Position numbers and translations under genes: made by a program. Below, in pieces: positions 17,832-26,345 of a stretch of 62,822 nucleotides of DNA. Positions within the stretch are counted from its first letter, which is position 1. Each line of letters begins with the position of its first letter. The DNA comes from Acaryochloris sp. IP29b_bin.176. Lineage in GTDB: Bacteria; Cyanobacteriota; Cyanobacteriia; Thermosynechococcales; Thermosynechococcaceae. The stretch is from NCBI GenBank assembly GCA_028285315.1, contig JANQPU010000093.1, forward strand, positions 1 through 62,822, in the 5' to 3' direction. The notes beneath the pieces were generated by a model. It saw nothing but the letters and a program-made list of their open reading frames with translations. It made no database searches and was not told where the DNA came from.

Positions 17832-18653
17832 ATGATAATGGTGACTCAATATGCTCAATATGATAGTCTTCATTACTATCTAAAAGAGATAGGACGATTT
17901 CCTCTCCTCTCTCATGAAGAAGAAATTCAACTCGCTCGGCAAGTGCAGTCTGGCAACCCTCGAGCCAAACAAAAGATGATCGAGGCTAATTTGCGCCTTG
18001 TGGTTTCAATTGCTAAAAAGCACCAGAATCGAGGGTTACCCCTGCTCGATTTAATTCAAGAAGGCAACCTGGGCCTGAGTATTGCGGTTGATAAGTTTGA
18101 GCCGGAGCAAGGCAATCGGTTTAGCACCTATGCGTACTGGTGGATCTTGCAAGGGGTAACCCGTTCATTACAAAACAAAGGTCGTGTAGTGCGATTGCCT
18201 GTCAAGCATTGGCAAGTCGGCAATCAAATTAAACGGGCTCGCCATCAACTCAGCCAGGCCCTGGGCCGGGAACCAACCATGGCCGAAATTGCAGAAGAGA
18301 TGGATATGGATCTGCCACGGTTGAAAAAGTATCTCCTCAGCTTGCAAGAGACGGTATCCTTAGACAAGTTTGTGGGAAATGAACAAGATACAACCTTGGG
18401 AGACCTCATCGAGGGGAACGACTCCACCCAGTCATACTTAGATCTGCTGTTACAGGATGAGGAATTGTCTGGATATTTGGCTTTGCTGGATGATCGGCAA
18501 CGATTTGTGATTAGTGAGCGCTATGGATTAGAAGATGGCAAACCCAAGTCGATGGAGAAAATCGGCCAACAGTTGGGCATCAGCCGTGAACGCGTTCGAC
18601 AGATCATCAAAAAGGCGATGAAAACTTTAGAGAAATCTGCCTTATCTGCCTAG
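17832..18653 (+). CDS. Group 2 RNA polymerase sigma-70 family factor
   Basis: From ATG 17832 the product is 273 residues. Region 1.2 ('[21 protein letters not shown]'-like), region 2 ([31 protein letters not shown]), region 3 and a region 4 helix-turn-helix ([19 protein letters not shown]) are all visible. The N-terminal region 1.1 of the primary factor is missing, so it is a non-essential group 2 type (SigB/C/D/E class). A GGGGA box at 17826-17830 suits ATG 17838 or 17832; the open frame starts earlier at 17784. It is convergent with recA. Confidence 0.92.
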   Translation: MIMVTQYAQYDSLHYYLKEIGRFPLLSHEEEIQLARQVQSGNPRAKQKMIEANLRLVVSIAKKHQNRGLPLLDLIQEGNLGLSIAVDKFEPEQGNRFSTYAYWWILQGVTRSLQNKGRVVRLPVKHWQVGNQIKRARHQLSQALGREPTMAEIAEEMDMDLPRLKKYLLSLQETVSLDKFVGNEQDTTLGDLIEGNDSTQSYLDLLLQDEELSGYLALLDDRQRFVISERYGLEDGKPKSMEKIGQQLGISRERVRQIIKKAMKTLEKSALSA

Positions 18654-18655
18654 GC

Positions 18656-18679
18656 AAAAAAAGAGGGCATGGAATACCC
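18656..18679 (-). terminator. Rho-independent terminator of recA
   Basis: On the minus strand GGGTAT and ATGCCC pair around a 3-nt loop, followed by TCTTTTTTT. It lies 39 bp beyond the recA stop and just after the sigma gene's stop. Confidence 0.7.
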
Positions 18680-18717
18680 ATACCCCGATCTGTATCTGTT
18701 GAGTTCTGTTGTGAAAA

Positions 18718-19779
18718 TTAGGCAGCCTCTTCGTCTTCCTCCACTTCCACAGATGTAATGGAATTGGCAGAGACTGCAGCTCCCAACTCCAATCGCTGAC
18801 GCACCTGCTGTTCCACGCTTTCGGCAAACTCGGGGTTATCGGCAAAATATTGAATGGTATTATCCCGACCCTGACCGATATTATTGCCGTCATAGCTATA
18901 CCAGGCCCCCTTGCGGACGATAATATCGGTTTCTTCCGCCAAATCCACAAGGCACCCCAAGGTAGAGATGCCTTGGCCAAATAGAATGTCAAACTCAGCA
19001 ATGCGGAAGGGCGGCGCGACTTTGTTTTTGGCTACCTTGACCTTAGCTCGGATGCCATACATATCAGTCCCTTTCTTCAAGGTTTGGATGCGCCGGATAT
19101 CCAGACGGACGGAAGCATAGAACTTGAGGGCGTTGCCGCCAGTGGTGACTTCTGGGCTACCGTAAGTAACGCCAATCTTTTGGCGAAGCTGGTTGAGGAA
19201 GATCACGGTGCTGCCAGACTTGCAAATATTGCTGGTGATCTTGCGTAAAGCTTGGCTCATTAGGCGGGCTTGCAGACCCATGTGGGAGTCGCCCATGTCG
19301 CCTTCAATTTCAGCACGGGGGGTGAGGGCGGCAACAGAGTCCACAACTACAAGATCGACGGCACTGGAGCGCACCAGTTGATCGACAATTTCTAAGGCCA
19401 TTTCACCGGAGTCGGGTTGGCAGACCAGTAACTCGGAAACATCTACACCTAATGCACCTGCATAGATGGGATCTAGGGCATGTTCAGCATCAACAAAGGC
19501 GGCTACCCCACCTGTTTTTTGAATTTGTGCGATCGCATGTAAGGCAACGGTGGTTTTACCCGAACTTTCAGGGCCATAGATCTCAATGACGCGGCCCCGA
19601 GGCAGTCCACCACCCAAAGCCAGATCTAAGGTCAAAGCACCACTAGAGATGGTTTCGACCTGCATGCGGGTGGCGTCACCCAAGCGCATAATCGACCCTT
19701 TACCAAAGGTGCGCTCCACATTTTTCAAAACCAAGTCCAGGGCTTTTTGCTTTTCTGATGATTCAGTGATTGTGGCCAT
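18718..19779 (-). CDS. recA: Recombinase RecA
   Basis: RecA forms ATP-dependent filaments on single-stranded DNA, catalyses strand exchange and triggers LexA cleavage. The 353-residue protein has Walker A at G69-P-E-S-S-G-K-T76, Walker B '[12 protein letters not shown]', 'NQLRQKIGV' of loop L1 and '[17 protein letters not shown]'. Length is normal for the family, and the C terminus is acidic as expected. The start ATG is 19779. A LexA-like box lies 39-52 bp upstream, and a damage-repair gene set runs divergently from it. Some Acaryochloris genomes carry several recA copies, so this may not be the only one. Confidence 0.97.
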   Translation of the reverse strand: MATITESSEKQKALDLVLKNVERTFGKGSIMRLGDATRMQVETISSGALTLDLALGGGLPRGRVIEIYGPESSGKTTVALHAIAQIQKTGGVAAFVDAEHALDPIYAGALGVDVSELLVCQPDSGEMALEIVDQLVRSSAVDLVVVDSVAALTPRAEIEGDMGDSHMGLQARLMSQALRKITSNICKSGSTVIFLNQLRQKIGVTYGSPEVTTGGNALKFYASVRLDIRRIQTLKKGTDMYGIRAKVKVAKNKVAPPFRIAEFDILFGQGISTLGCLVDLAEETDIIVRKGAWYSYDGNNIGQGRDNTIQYFADNPEFAESVEQQVRQRLELGAAVSANSITSVEVEEDEEAA

Positions 19780-19817
19780 ACATCTCTCCAGAGATTTGGG
19801 GGTTGTTTGACTAATAT

Positions 19818-19831
19818 AGTATAATTGTACT
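19818..19831. promoter_or_regulatory. LexA-like (SOS box) site between recA and the SRAP-dinB genes
   Basis: The 14-mer AGTATAATTGTACT lies in the 109-bp gap between recA and the divergent gene at 19889. On the minus strand it reads AGTACAATTATACT, which fits the cyanobacterial LexA consensus RGTAC-N3-DGTWCB with one mismatch. Position 39 bp from recA and 58 bp from the other gene suits control of both directions. Confidence 0.55.
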
Positions 19832-19888
19832 ATTAATGTGTCAACTCGGCATAATTGTAAAAATTTACCTCCAGCACGGGAGGCTGCA

Positions 19889-20092
19889 ATGGCAAGAGAG
19901 ACCCTTACTGAACTGATTGGGTTTACGGGCGATTGGCTCGTGGGTGTGTCCTATGCCCTGGATAGGGGGTATCAATGTTGGGTGATTACCCCGGAGCGGC
20001 AAGTTCATACGGATGGTGAGTATTATGAAAGTCATCTGATGGCTTTGGCTACAGGTCGTTTCCTTGTTGAACATTCCTTGGAGGTGGAGTAG
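19889..20092 (+). CDS. Small conserved-type hypothetical protein of the damage operon
   Basis: The 67-residue protein begins '[19 protein letters not shown]' and contains several Trp and Tyr residues. ATG 19889 follows a GGGAGG box (19878-19883), so this start is preferred to an earlier frame opening at 19838. No family is recognised. It ends 2 bp before the SRAP gene, so the two are translationally close and probably coexpressed from the LexA-like promoter shared with recA. Confidence 0.65.
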   Translation: MARETLTELIGFTGDWLVGVSYALDRGYQCWVITPERQVHTDGEYYESHLMALATGRFLVEHSLEVE

Positions 20093-20094
20093 TT

Positions 20095-20745
20095 ATGTGT
20101 GGTCGATTTGCCCTCACGGCAACCCCGGACGAGATCGCCACCGCCTTTGGCCTCCAGAATGTACCGCCCTTCCCACCCCGCTACAATATTGCCCCCAGCC
20201 AGCCCGTCGCTGTGATTCGGCAGTTGCAGCATCAGCCCCGCGAATTTCGGCTGATGCAATGGGGGTTAATTCCCAGTTGGGCAAAGGATCCGAGCATTGG
20301 CAATAAGCTGATTAATGCCCGGTGTGAAACGGCTCATGAAAAGCCCTCCTTTCGCTCGGCGATCAAGTATCGTCGCTGCCTGATTCCAGCAAGTGGCTTT
20401 TATGAATGGCAAAAAGTAGATAAGAACACCAAGCAACCCTATTATTTCCGCATGCAGCAGCCCTTTGCCTTTGCGGGGCTGTGGGAGTCCTGGAATGATA
20501 TTGAAACCTGCATTATCCTCACCACCCAGCCTAATAAAGTAGTGGCCCCGGTTCACCAACGAATGCCGGTGATTATTGCCCCCGAAAACTACAAGGTTTG
20601 GCTAGACTTTGATCTTCAAACTCCCAGTCATCTATTTCACCTGTTCGATCCTGATTTGGTCCAAGATCTATCCGCTTTACCCGTAACTACTTTAGTGAAT
20701 AGTCCGACGGTGGATCGGCCTGAATGTATTGAGCCGATGCTGTAG
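20095..20745 (+). CDS. yedK: SOS-response-associated peptidase-like protein (SRAP, YedK/HMCES family)
   Basis: SRAP proteins crosslink covalently to abasic sites in single-stranded DNA and so protect them. The 216-residue protein has the invariant start M-C2-G-R-F, which exposes the catalytic Cys after Met removal. It also shows 'RYNIAPSQ', 'NARCETAHEKPSFRS', 'SGFYEW' with the active Glu, and 'HQRMPVI' with the catalytic His. Length is typical (about 220). It lies between a small gene and dinB in a compact run divergent from recA. Confidence 0.93.
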   Translation: MCGRFALTATPDEIATAFGLQNVPPFPPRYNIAPSQPVAVIRQLQHQPREFRLMQWGLIPSWAKDPSIGNKLINARCETAHEKPSFRSAIKYRRCLIPASGFYEWQKVDKNTKQPYYFRMQQPFAFAGLWESWNDIETCIILTTQPNKVVAPVHQRMPVIIAPENYKVWLDFDLQTPSHLFHLFDPDLVQDLSALPVTTLVNSPTVDRPECIEPML

Positions 20746-20761
20746 CTACTGGCAAAAGACG

Positions 20762-21829
20762 ATGCGAAAGATCCTGCATATCGATATGGATGCTTTCTTC
20801 GCCTCCGTGGAGCAGCGAGACAACCCTCGATTGAGAGGCAAACCTGTCGTCGTTGGCGGACGCCCAGAACAGCGAGGCGCAGTGGCCGCCGCCAGTTATG
20901 AAGCCCGCAAATACGGGATTTTCTCCGCCACGCCTTCGCGGGTGGCCGCCACCAAATGCAAAAACTTGATCTTTGTTGCCCCCCGCTTTGAGGTTTACCG
21001 CCAGGTTTCTCAGCAGATTCGCACCATCTTTCGTCAATTTACGGATCTGGTGGAACCTGTTTCCCTGGATGAAGCCTATCTGGATGTGACGGAGAACAAG
21101 GCCCAAATGGACTCAGCAATGGCGATTGCCAGAGAAATCAAGCGTCTGATCCATCAAGAAACGAACTTAACGGCTTCGGCAGGGGTGTCGATTAATAAGT
21201 TCCTGGCCAAAATGGCGTCGGGATTGGATAAGCCCAACGGCCTTTCCCTGGTGGCCCCGAATCAAGCTGAACCCTTTGTCCAGCAGCTCCCCATTGAAAA
21301 GTTTCACGGCATCGGTAAGGTCACTGCTGCCAAAATGCACCACCTGGGAATTCAAACGGGTTCGGAGTTGCGTCAGTGGTCTGAGCCTGCGCTGGTGCGT
21401 CAGTTTGGCAAGATGGGCCACTACTACTACGGCATTGCTAGGGGCAAGGATGAACGCCCGGTGATCGCCAATCGGATTCGTAAGTCAATTGGAGCCGAGA
21501 GAAGCTTCTTCCCAGATATTGCGGGATTGCCCGTTTTGATGGAAGAACTGGATGCGATCGCACATATGGTTCACCTGCGATTAGCTGAAAATCAGCGATC
21601 TGGCTATACCCTGACCTTGAAAGTGAAATATTCCAACTACCAACAAATCACCCGCAGCCGCACAGTAGATAATCCGCTATATGAAGTGGATGAAATTTTG
21701 GTGTTAGGGAATGAGTTGCTACAAACCCATGTAGATGAACAACAGGCGGTGCGGCTATTGGGACTGACGTTAGCCAATCTTGTAGACAAGGATCGCAGTC
21801 CCAAACAGTTATCGATTGGATTTATCTAA
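20762..21829 (+). CDS. dinB: DNA polymerase IV (Y-family)
   Basis: DinB is an error-prone translesion polymerase. From ATG 20762 the product is 355 residues, close to the family's usual 350. The catalytic acidic residues are D8 ('HIDMDAFFASVE') and D103-E104 ('SLDEAYLDVT'); 'AGVSINKFLAKMASGLDKPNG' and the helix-hairpin-helix 'FHGIGKVTAAKM' follow, then a little-finger domain. The gene starts 16 bp after the SRAP gene, so it is the last of a probable three-gene damage operon. No beta-clamp motif was clearly picked out at the C terminus. Confidence 0.95.
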   Translation: MRKILHIDMDAFFASVEQRDNPRLRGKPVVVGGRPEQRGAVAAASYEARKYGIFSATPSRVAATKCKNLIFVAPRFEVYRQVSQQIRTIFRQFTDLVEPVSLDEAYLDVTENKAQMDSAMAIAREIKRLIHQETNLTASAGVSINKFLAKMASGLDKPNGLSLVAPNQAEPFVQQLPIEKFHGIGKVTAAKMHHLGIQTGSELRQWSEPALVRQFGKMGHYYYGIARGKDERPVIANRIRKSIGAERSFFPDIAGLPVLMEELDAIAHMVHLRLAENQRSGYTLTLKVKYSNYQQITRSRTVDNPLYEVDEILVLGNELLQTHVDEQQAVRLLGLTLANLVDKDRSPKQLSIGFI

Positions 21830-21875
21830 GTCTGTTTGATACAGTCCCTACAAAAACAAAGGAAGGTGATTCTCA

Positions 21876-22259
21876 GTGTCTAATCAACCCAAATTCGAAG
21901 CAGCGTTTCCGTTTCAAGAGGATGTATTGGCCCTTCCAGTGGTCGATCTTGATGCAACTGCAAATTGGTATTCCCAAGCCTTTGGCATGGTAGAGGTGGA
22001 GCGCAAAGATCAGCCTAATCCCACCGTTATTTTAGAAAGAAACGAGGTGCGAATTGGTTTCGCCATCAATGGTGGAGATGCTTCTCAAGACGGTGCTGCA
22101 ATCCTGGTCTCCAATATTCAGGGCATCAAATCAGAATTGGAAGCAAAGGGTGTGGAGATAGGGAACTGGCGGGTGGATGAGCGGGATGGTAAAAAATTCC
22201 AGGTGTTCTTTGTTGTGGCACCAGATGGGCTCTGCTATTGCTTCAATGAGCCTATTTAA
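21876..22259 (+). CDS. VOC-superfamily (glyoxalase/bleomycin-resistance-like) protein
   Basis: The 127-residue protein has the single betaalpha-beta-beta-beta style of the vicinal oxygen chelate fold: 'VVDLDATANWYSQAFGM' near the N terminus and a C-terminal 'FFVVAPDGLCYCFNE' with a possible Glu metal ligand. The start is GTG 21876, with an AAGGTGAT box upstream. Its substrate cannot be predicted. It lies just before the retron locus and after dinB; it may be part of neither. Confidence 0.75.
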   Translation: MSNQPKFEAAFPFQEDVLALPVVDLDATANWYSQAFGMVEVERKDQPNPTVILERNEVRIGFAINGGDASQDGAAILVSNIQGIKSELEAKGVEIGNWRVDERDGKKFQVFFVVAPDGLCYCFNEPI

Positions 22260-22437
22260 CACTCTGAAAAGATATGGAGAAAATCAGCAGGTCGGCTATA
22301 CCCTAACAACATGAAAGTAGCTCTTATTAACCTATCAGCAGGAGGGGTATATAAAAGCATACGTTAATTGTGCTGCTCTAGTTAAAAATCATGACATTAA
22401 TCAAACAGTTCAATCAGCATCATTTACCTTAATACTT

Positions 22438-22568
22438 GGACTTGCAAGCAGATTTTATGTCATGCTTCGTGACACTTGAAAATAATGCTGCAGGCTATGC
22501 TTTTGGTACTTCCTAAGGTGACTATGGTTTACATAGGTTCGTGCTCGCAAAGGAGTGCTTGCAGGTCC
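22438..22568 (+). ncRNA. Predicted retron msr-msd ncRNA (Ec67/Eco2-like)
   Basis: The a1 arm (22438-22450, GGACTTGCAAGCA) pairs with a2 (22556-22568, TGCTTGCAGGTCC) over 13 bp with one G-U. The base after a1 is G22451, the predicted branching guanosine, followed by ATTTT. A msr stem TGTCA/TGACA lies at 22458-22462 and 22470-22474; a CTATG/CATAG stem (about 22522-22536) may belong to msd. The A-A-G-G-A-G just before a2, and GATTT after a1, match the Ec67 ncRNA as I remember it. The reverse transcriptase starts 22 bp downstream. The RNA would be template and primer for msDNA, linked 2'-5' to G22451. Confidence 0.75.
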
Positions 22569-22589
22569 CACCACTACAATCAATCTTAA

Positions 22590-24349
22590 ATGTCTGAGTT
22601 ACAGAAGTTACGTGATGCTCAAACTATCGCTGATGTTGCACACATCCTTGGCTTCAAAACTAAAGCATTGTCCTATATTCTTTATAAAGAGTCTGACTCC
22701 AGTAAATACAAAGAATTCGATATTCCTAAAAGATCAGATGGAGTACGTTGTATTTCAGCTCCTCAGGATAGGCTAAAGCTGCTTCAAAAGCGATTGGCAG
22801 ATCTTTTGCAAAATTGCTTGGATGAAATCAATAATAATGCGGCTAGCAAGAATCAAGCAAAACCATATGATCAGGTTGCTCATGGGTTTAAACGTCGGCT
22901 ATCTATCTGTACTAATGCGAAAAAGCATCGAAATAGAAGATATGTATTTAATGTTGACTTATCAAACTTCTTTAGCTCGATTCATTTTGGACGTGTTCGT
23001 GGCTTTTTTATAAAAGATAAGCGATTTCTCCTAAAAACAAAAGTCGCTACGATTTTGGCGCAGATCGCATGTTTTAAGCAGAGCCTTCCTCAAGGCAGCC
23101 CTTGCTCTCCTGTAATCTCCAACTTGATAGGCAATATATTAGATTCGCACTTGGTAAGGTTAGCAGCCCAGACAGGTTGTACCTACACTCGGTATGCAGA
23201 CGATCTCACTTTCTCCACAAACAAGCGTCATTTCCCATCGAGTATTGCAATCCAGCGTGATGATGACAAAAATGTTTGGGTGCCGGGTCCAGAACTATTA
23301 CGTTTAGTAAATCATTCAGGTTTTGAAATTAATCCAAAGAAAACCCGAATGCAATACCATGGCTCAAGGCAAGAAGTCACCGGCCTTGTTGTTAATGAGA
23401 AAATTAATGTCCGGCGTGAATATAGACACAATGTACGAGCAATGGCTCATCACCTATTTACAAAAGGAAATTTCCTATTACCAACATATTGCAAAAGCGA
23501 GAATGGTGATTACTCTATAGAGATGAAGCCAGGAACTTTGAATCAGCTGCATGGAAGACTCGGCTTTATTGATAGCATTGATCGATACAATCTAGAAAAG
23601 CTCCCTAAGGTGGAAAAAAAGCAAAAGGAGACAATATATCGAAGGTTTCTTTTCTATAAAGAATTGTATATTGCGCCTAAACCTGTACTTATCTGTGAGG
23701 GATGGACTGATTATGTATATATTGAAAATGCACTGCGGCAATTAGCTTCTAGTTATCCTTCTCTTGTGTTACTAGATAGAAGTGGAAAGGCTACTTTTGC
23801 CATTAACGTTTTAAGTTTGGTACAAGCCATACTGCTGAAATAATTGGAATCAGTGGGGGAGTCGGAGGCTTCAAAAAATTTATACCGTTGTATAAACAAG
23901 AATTTGAACACTTCTTCTCACCTGGCATGAAGGAACCCGTTATTCTGCTAGTCGATAATGATAAAGCTGGAAAAGAGGTTCTTGGTGCTATTCACAACAA
24001 TATATCCAGAAAAGATAGAAAAACAAAAAATAAGATAGATAACATGCAGCCATATATCCACGTTTATCGCAACCTCTATCTCGTTTTTACTCCGCTTCAA
24101 GAAGGGAAAACTGAATCCCAAATTGAGGATCTCTTTGATACCTCAACTTTAAACATGGAAATTGAAGGTAAGAGATTTAATCGTTCCGATGATAAGGCAA
24201 CAGCAACTACTTATAGCAAGGCGGTGTTTGCTAGAAAAGTTGTCGAGGAAAATTCATCTTCCATCAATTTTGAAGGGTTTATACCACTTTTAGACCGACT
24301 GATGAAAGTTATTGAAAGTCATTATGCACAAAGAAAGGAAAATAGATAA
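22590..24349 (+). pseudogene. Retron reverse transcriptase-Toprim fusion (Ec67/Eco2-like), one frameshift
   Basis: The first frame (22590-23843) holds a full reverse transcriptase: 'VFNVDLSNFFSSI', 'LPQGSPCSPVISN', Y202-A-D-D and the retron-specific V263-T-G. It then enters a Toprim domain (VLICEGWTDYVY, E370). The frame breaks near 23808-23813, in a T4 run, where about one base is missing; the other frame resumes 'RFKFGTSHTAEIIGISGG' and 'ILLVDNDKAGKE' (D456-x-D458 after correction). Corrected length is 586 residues, equal to the Ec67 enzyme from memory. Such fusions make msDNA and use the Toprim part as an anti-phage effector. Locus is AT-rich and lacks HIP1 sites. Confidence 0.85.
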
Positions 24350-24402
24350 CAGGTAAAGGTTGTTTTTATCCTGTTCAATATATTCACACTTAAAATAACC
24401 TG

Positions 24403-24492
24403 AGTTCGGGATAAGCTAAAACCCTTATTCTTGCGTAGGCTGAAACCTGCATTCTTTGTAGAAGAGCCTCAAAAATGGGCTTAACCCGAACT
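24403..24492. repeat. 90-bp element bounded by 14-bp inverted repeats
   Basis: AGTTCGGGATAAGC (24403-24416) is repeated inverted at 24479-24492 with one mismatch. The 62 bp between hold no gene. It lies between the retron gene and an IS4-type remnant, so it may be a solo pair of IS ends or a MITE-like relic; a long hairpin terminator is an alternative. Confidence 0.45.
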
Positions 24493-24519
24493 GGGGTTAA
24501 AATACTAACGTGGCTATAA

Positions 24520-24768
24520 CGACAGGTTGAGTTTGCCCTGCGGCAAGAGAAGAGTGCCTATGTCCAACTCAACGGTGAACTAGACTATCAACCCCTCAAA
24601 AACAGAAGATTTGCGCCAATACAGAAAGGCTCCTTTCGGTATGTCTATTGGGGAAAACGAGACCAGTTGGGACCGTTTAACTTCGCGTTTTACTGGAAGC
24701 GACAGTATCGGGGACAAGGTGAAAAAGACCCTCTGCCCCAGATCCGTTCAAGTTCTATTGAGTACTGA
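24520..24768 (+). pseudogene. Internal fragment of an IS4-type transposase
   Basis: An open stretch of 82 codons with no start contains 'FALRQEKSAYVQL' and 'GPFNFAFYWKRQYRGQG', which resemble the central part of IS4-family transposases of cyanobacteria. N-terminal and C-terminal parts, including the last catalytic residues, are missing. It belongs with the inverted repeat at 24403-24492 as debris of one or more insertions next to the retron. Confidence 0.55.
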
Positions 24769-24800
24769 ATCCAATTTTGAGAATATTTCACTGCCAAAGC

Positions 24801-25136
24801 CTATGGAGTTGTAGGCGACGCATACAGACGAGGAGGCATAATTTCCGAGTTGCGACGGTATTCAGCCAAATATTGCTCTAGAACAACGAATTGAGCCAAA
24901 TTGAGGCTGTAATAAATCCAGCGGCCTTCATGGCGGGTATGGACTAATTCCGCATCTTTGAGGACCTTTAAGTGAAACGATAGTTTGGACTGATTGATAT
25001 CTAGGGATTCACATAACTCACCAACACAGAGTTCTCGGTGGCGTAAAAGCTCTAAAACGTGGGTGCGGAGAGGGTCCGCAAGGGCATGGAAACCAGCAAA
25101 AACTAATTCGGGAGAGGTAGAGCAGACGTGTTGCAT
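24801..25136 (-). CDS. ArsR-family winged-helix transcriptional regulator
   Basis: The 111-residue protein has a winged helix-turn-helix ('ELCVGELCESLDINQSKLSFHLKVLKDAELV', about 36-66 in pattern). The 'ELCVGELC' segment has two Cys in the position of the ArsR/SmtB alpha-3 metal motif (canonical ELCVCDL). Additional Cys and His near the N terminus ('MQHVCSTSP') could add ligands. It is likely a metal- or redox-sensing repressor. It stands alone with no adjacent metal transporter, and its targets are unknown. It resembles regulators of the arsenite type but could equally sense other metals. Confidence 0.85.
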   Translation of the reverse strand: MQHVCSTSPELVFAGFHALADPLRTHVLELLRHRELCVGELCESLDINQSKLSFHLKVLKDAELVHTRHEGRWIYYSLNLAQFVVLEQYLAEYRRNSEIMPPRLYASPTTP

Positions 25137-25238
25137 CAGAGGAAGACGAAGGTTAGGTGAATCGTGAGCATCTAAATAAGAGGGGAACCGATTCGTAAAT
25201 TAAGAAACTATACCTATTGTAAAATACTCTTTGACATG

Positions 25239-26060
25239 TTAGGACAAGTCATTCATTTGGTCGAGTAGTTTGTTCACCAAAGAAATATGTTCAGGAGAAG
25301 GATTTTGAGCTAAGAAATCTTCTAAATCTTGTCGGGCTTCAGACCAACGGCCTACATGATAGTACAAGATACCCCGATCTCGCAGCTCACCATAGCACTT
25401 CGGATCAACCAGCAAAATTTGCTCAGAGATGTTGAGGCATTTTTCGAGCTGGTTGTCATTTAAGTAAATTTGCTTGAGGTTAGTGAGCAGTCGAATGAGA
25501 AACTGCTGTGAATTGACCACGCTAAAGAATTCAGGTCTCAGTTCCATCGGATGACCAAACACTTGCGTGATGCGATCGCAACAGTCTTGCTCAAATAACA
25601 ATTCCCCCTGATAGAACGGATCCACATAGATATTCATATCGTCCCGACTAGGGCGAATGAGAAAATGCCCCGGAAAGTTAATCCCCACCATTGGGAAATT
25701 AAGCCGGCGGGCGATCTCCATATAAACCAGCGACAGGGTAATGGGAATGCCTAGTCGTCGCTCCAAGACATCATTAAGGAAGCTATTGCGGGGATCATAA
25801 TAATGTTGGGTGTTACCAATGAAGCCTAGATCCTCGTATAAATATCGATTGAGGGTTTGCAGCACCTTTAAGGGGTAAGGATCTGAGGGCAATTGTTCTT
25901 CAACTTCCATTGCCATGGTATCCAGCGCATTCAGGTACTCAGCGACATCCAAAGACGGATATTCCTCTTGGGCAATATAGAGTGCTGCCGCAGCCAAATC
26001 AGGCTCAGACGATTGGCGGAGCAAATGATAGAGCTGCTGACGAGGGACAGGAAACTTCAT
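25239..26060 (-). CDS. SirB1-like transglutaminase-core/TPR protein
   Basis: The product from ATG 26060 ('MKFPVPRQQLYHLLRQ') is 273 residues; the open frame extends to 26102 but the extra residues are not family-like. It has the SirB1 pattern: 'YDPRNSFLNDVLERRLGIPITLSLVY' and 'GINFPGHFLI', a transglutaminase-like core, then a tetratricopeptide-like C terminus ('ILLVDPKCYGELRDRGILYYHVG'). It lacks a signal peptide. The function of this family is unknown; a scaffolding or protein-maturation role is an inference. Confidence 0.8.
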   Translation of the reverse strand: MKFPVPRQQLYHLLRQSSEPDLAAAALYIAQEEYPSLDVAEYLNALDTMAMEVEEQLPSDPYPLKVLQTLNRYLYEDLGFIGNTQHYYDPRNSFLNDVLERRLGIPITLSLVYMEIARRLNFPMVGINFPGHFLIRPSRDDMNIYVDPFYQGELLFEQDCCDRITQVFGHPMELRPEFFSVVNSQQFLIRLLTNLKQIYLNDNQLEKCLNISEQILLVDPKCYGELRDRGILYYHVGRWSEARQDLEDFLAQNPSPEHISLVNKLLDQMNDLS

Positions 26061-26345
26061 CGTATTCTTGATGTTACCTCGTAATTGCCGTAAACAAGTC
26101 AATTACCGGATCTTTACTGGAATTTATACCCAGGCATGGGCCAATACAGGAGAGAAGCAAACCTAGCTACTCACTCCAAACTGCATGGGTCTCTGCCCAG
26201 CCGTTTTCCTTGGATGTTTAAGATCATGCCAAAATAAAAGAATCAGGAAAGTCACTCCCACAACGTTAACGTTGTGATAGGTGACCGATTAATCAACCCT
26301 CCAAGGAATACCCATTTTCTGTACTAAGTCCATTTAGGTTCTGTT

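Noticed and set aside
22555-22776. 73-codon ORF overlapping the retron ncRNA and RT start
   Set aside because: Out of frame with the clear RT gene and overlapping its a2 arm; a chance opening.
23805-23815. Programmed -1 frameshift in the retron gene
   Set aside because: The zero-frame codons here do not form an X-XXY-YYZ slippery heptamer and no stimulating structure was obvious, so a base loss is more likely.
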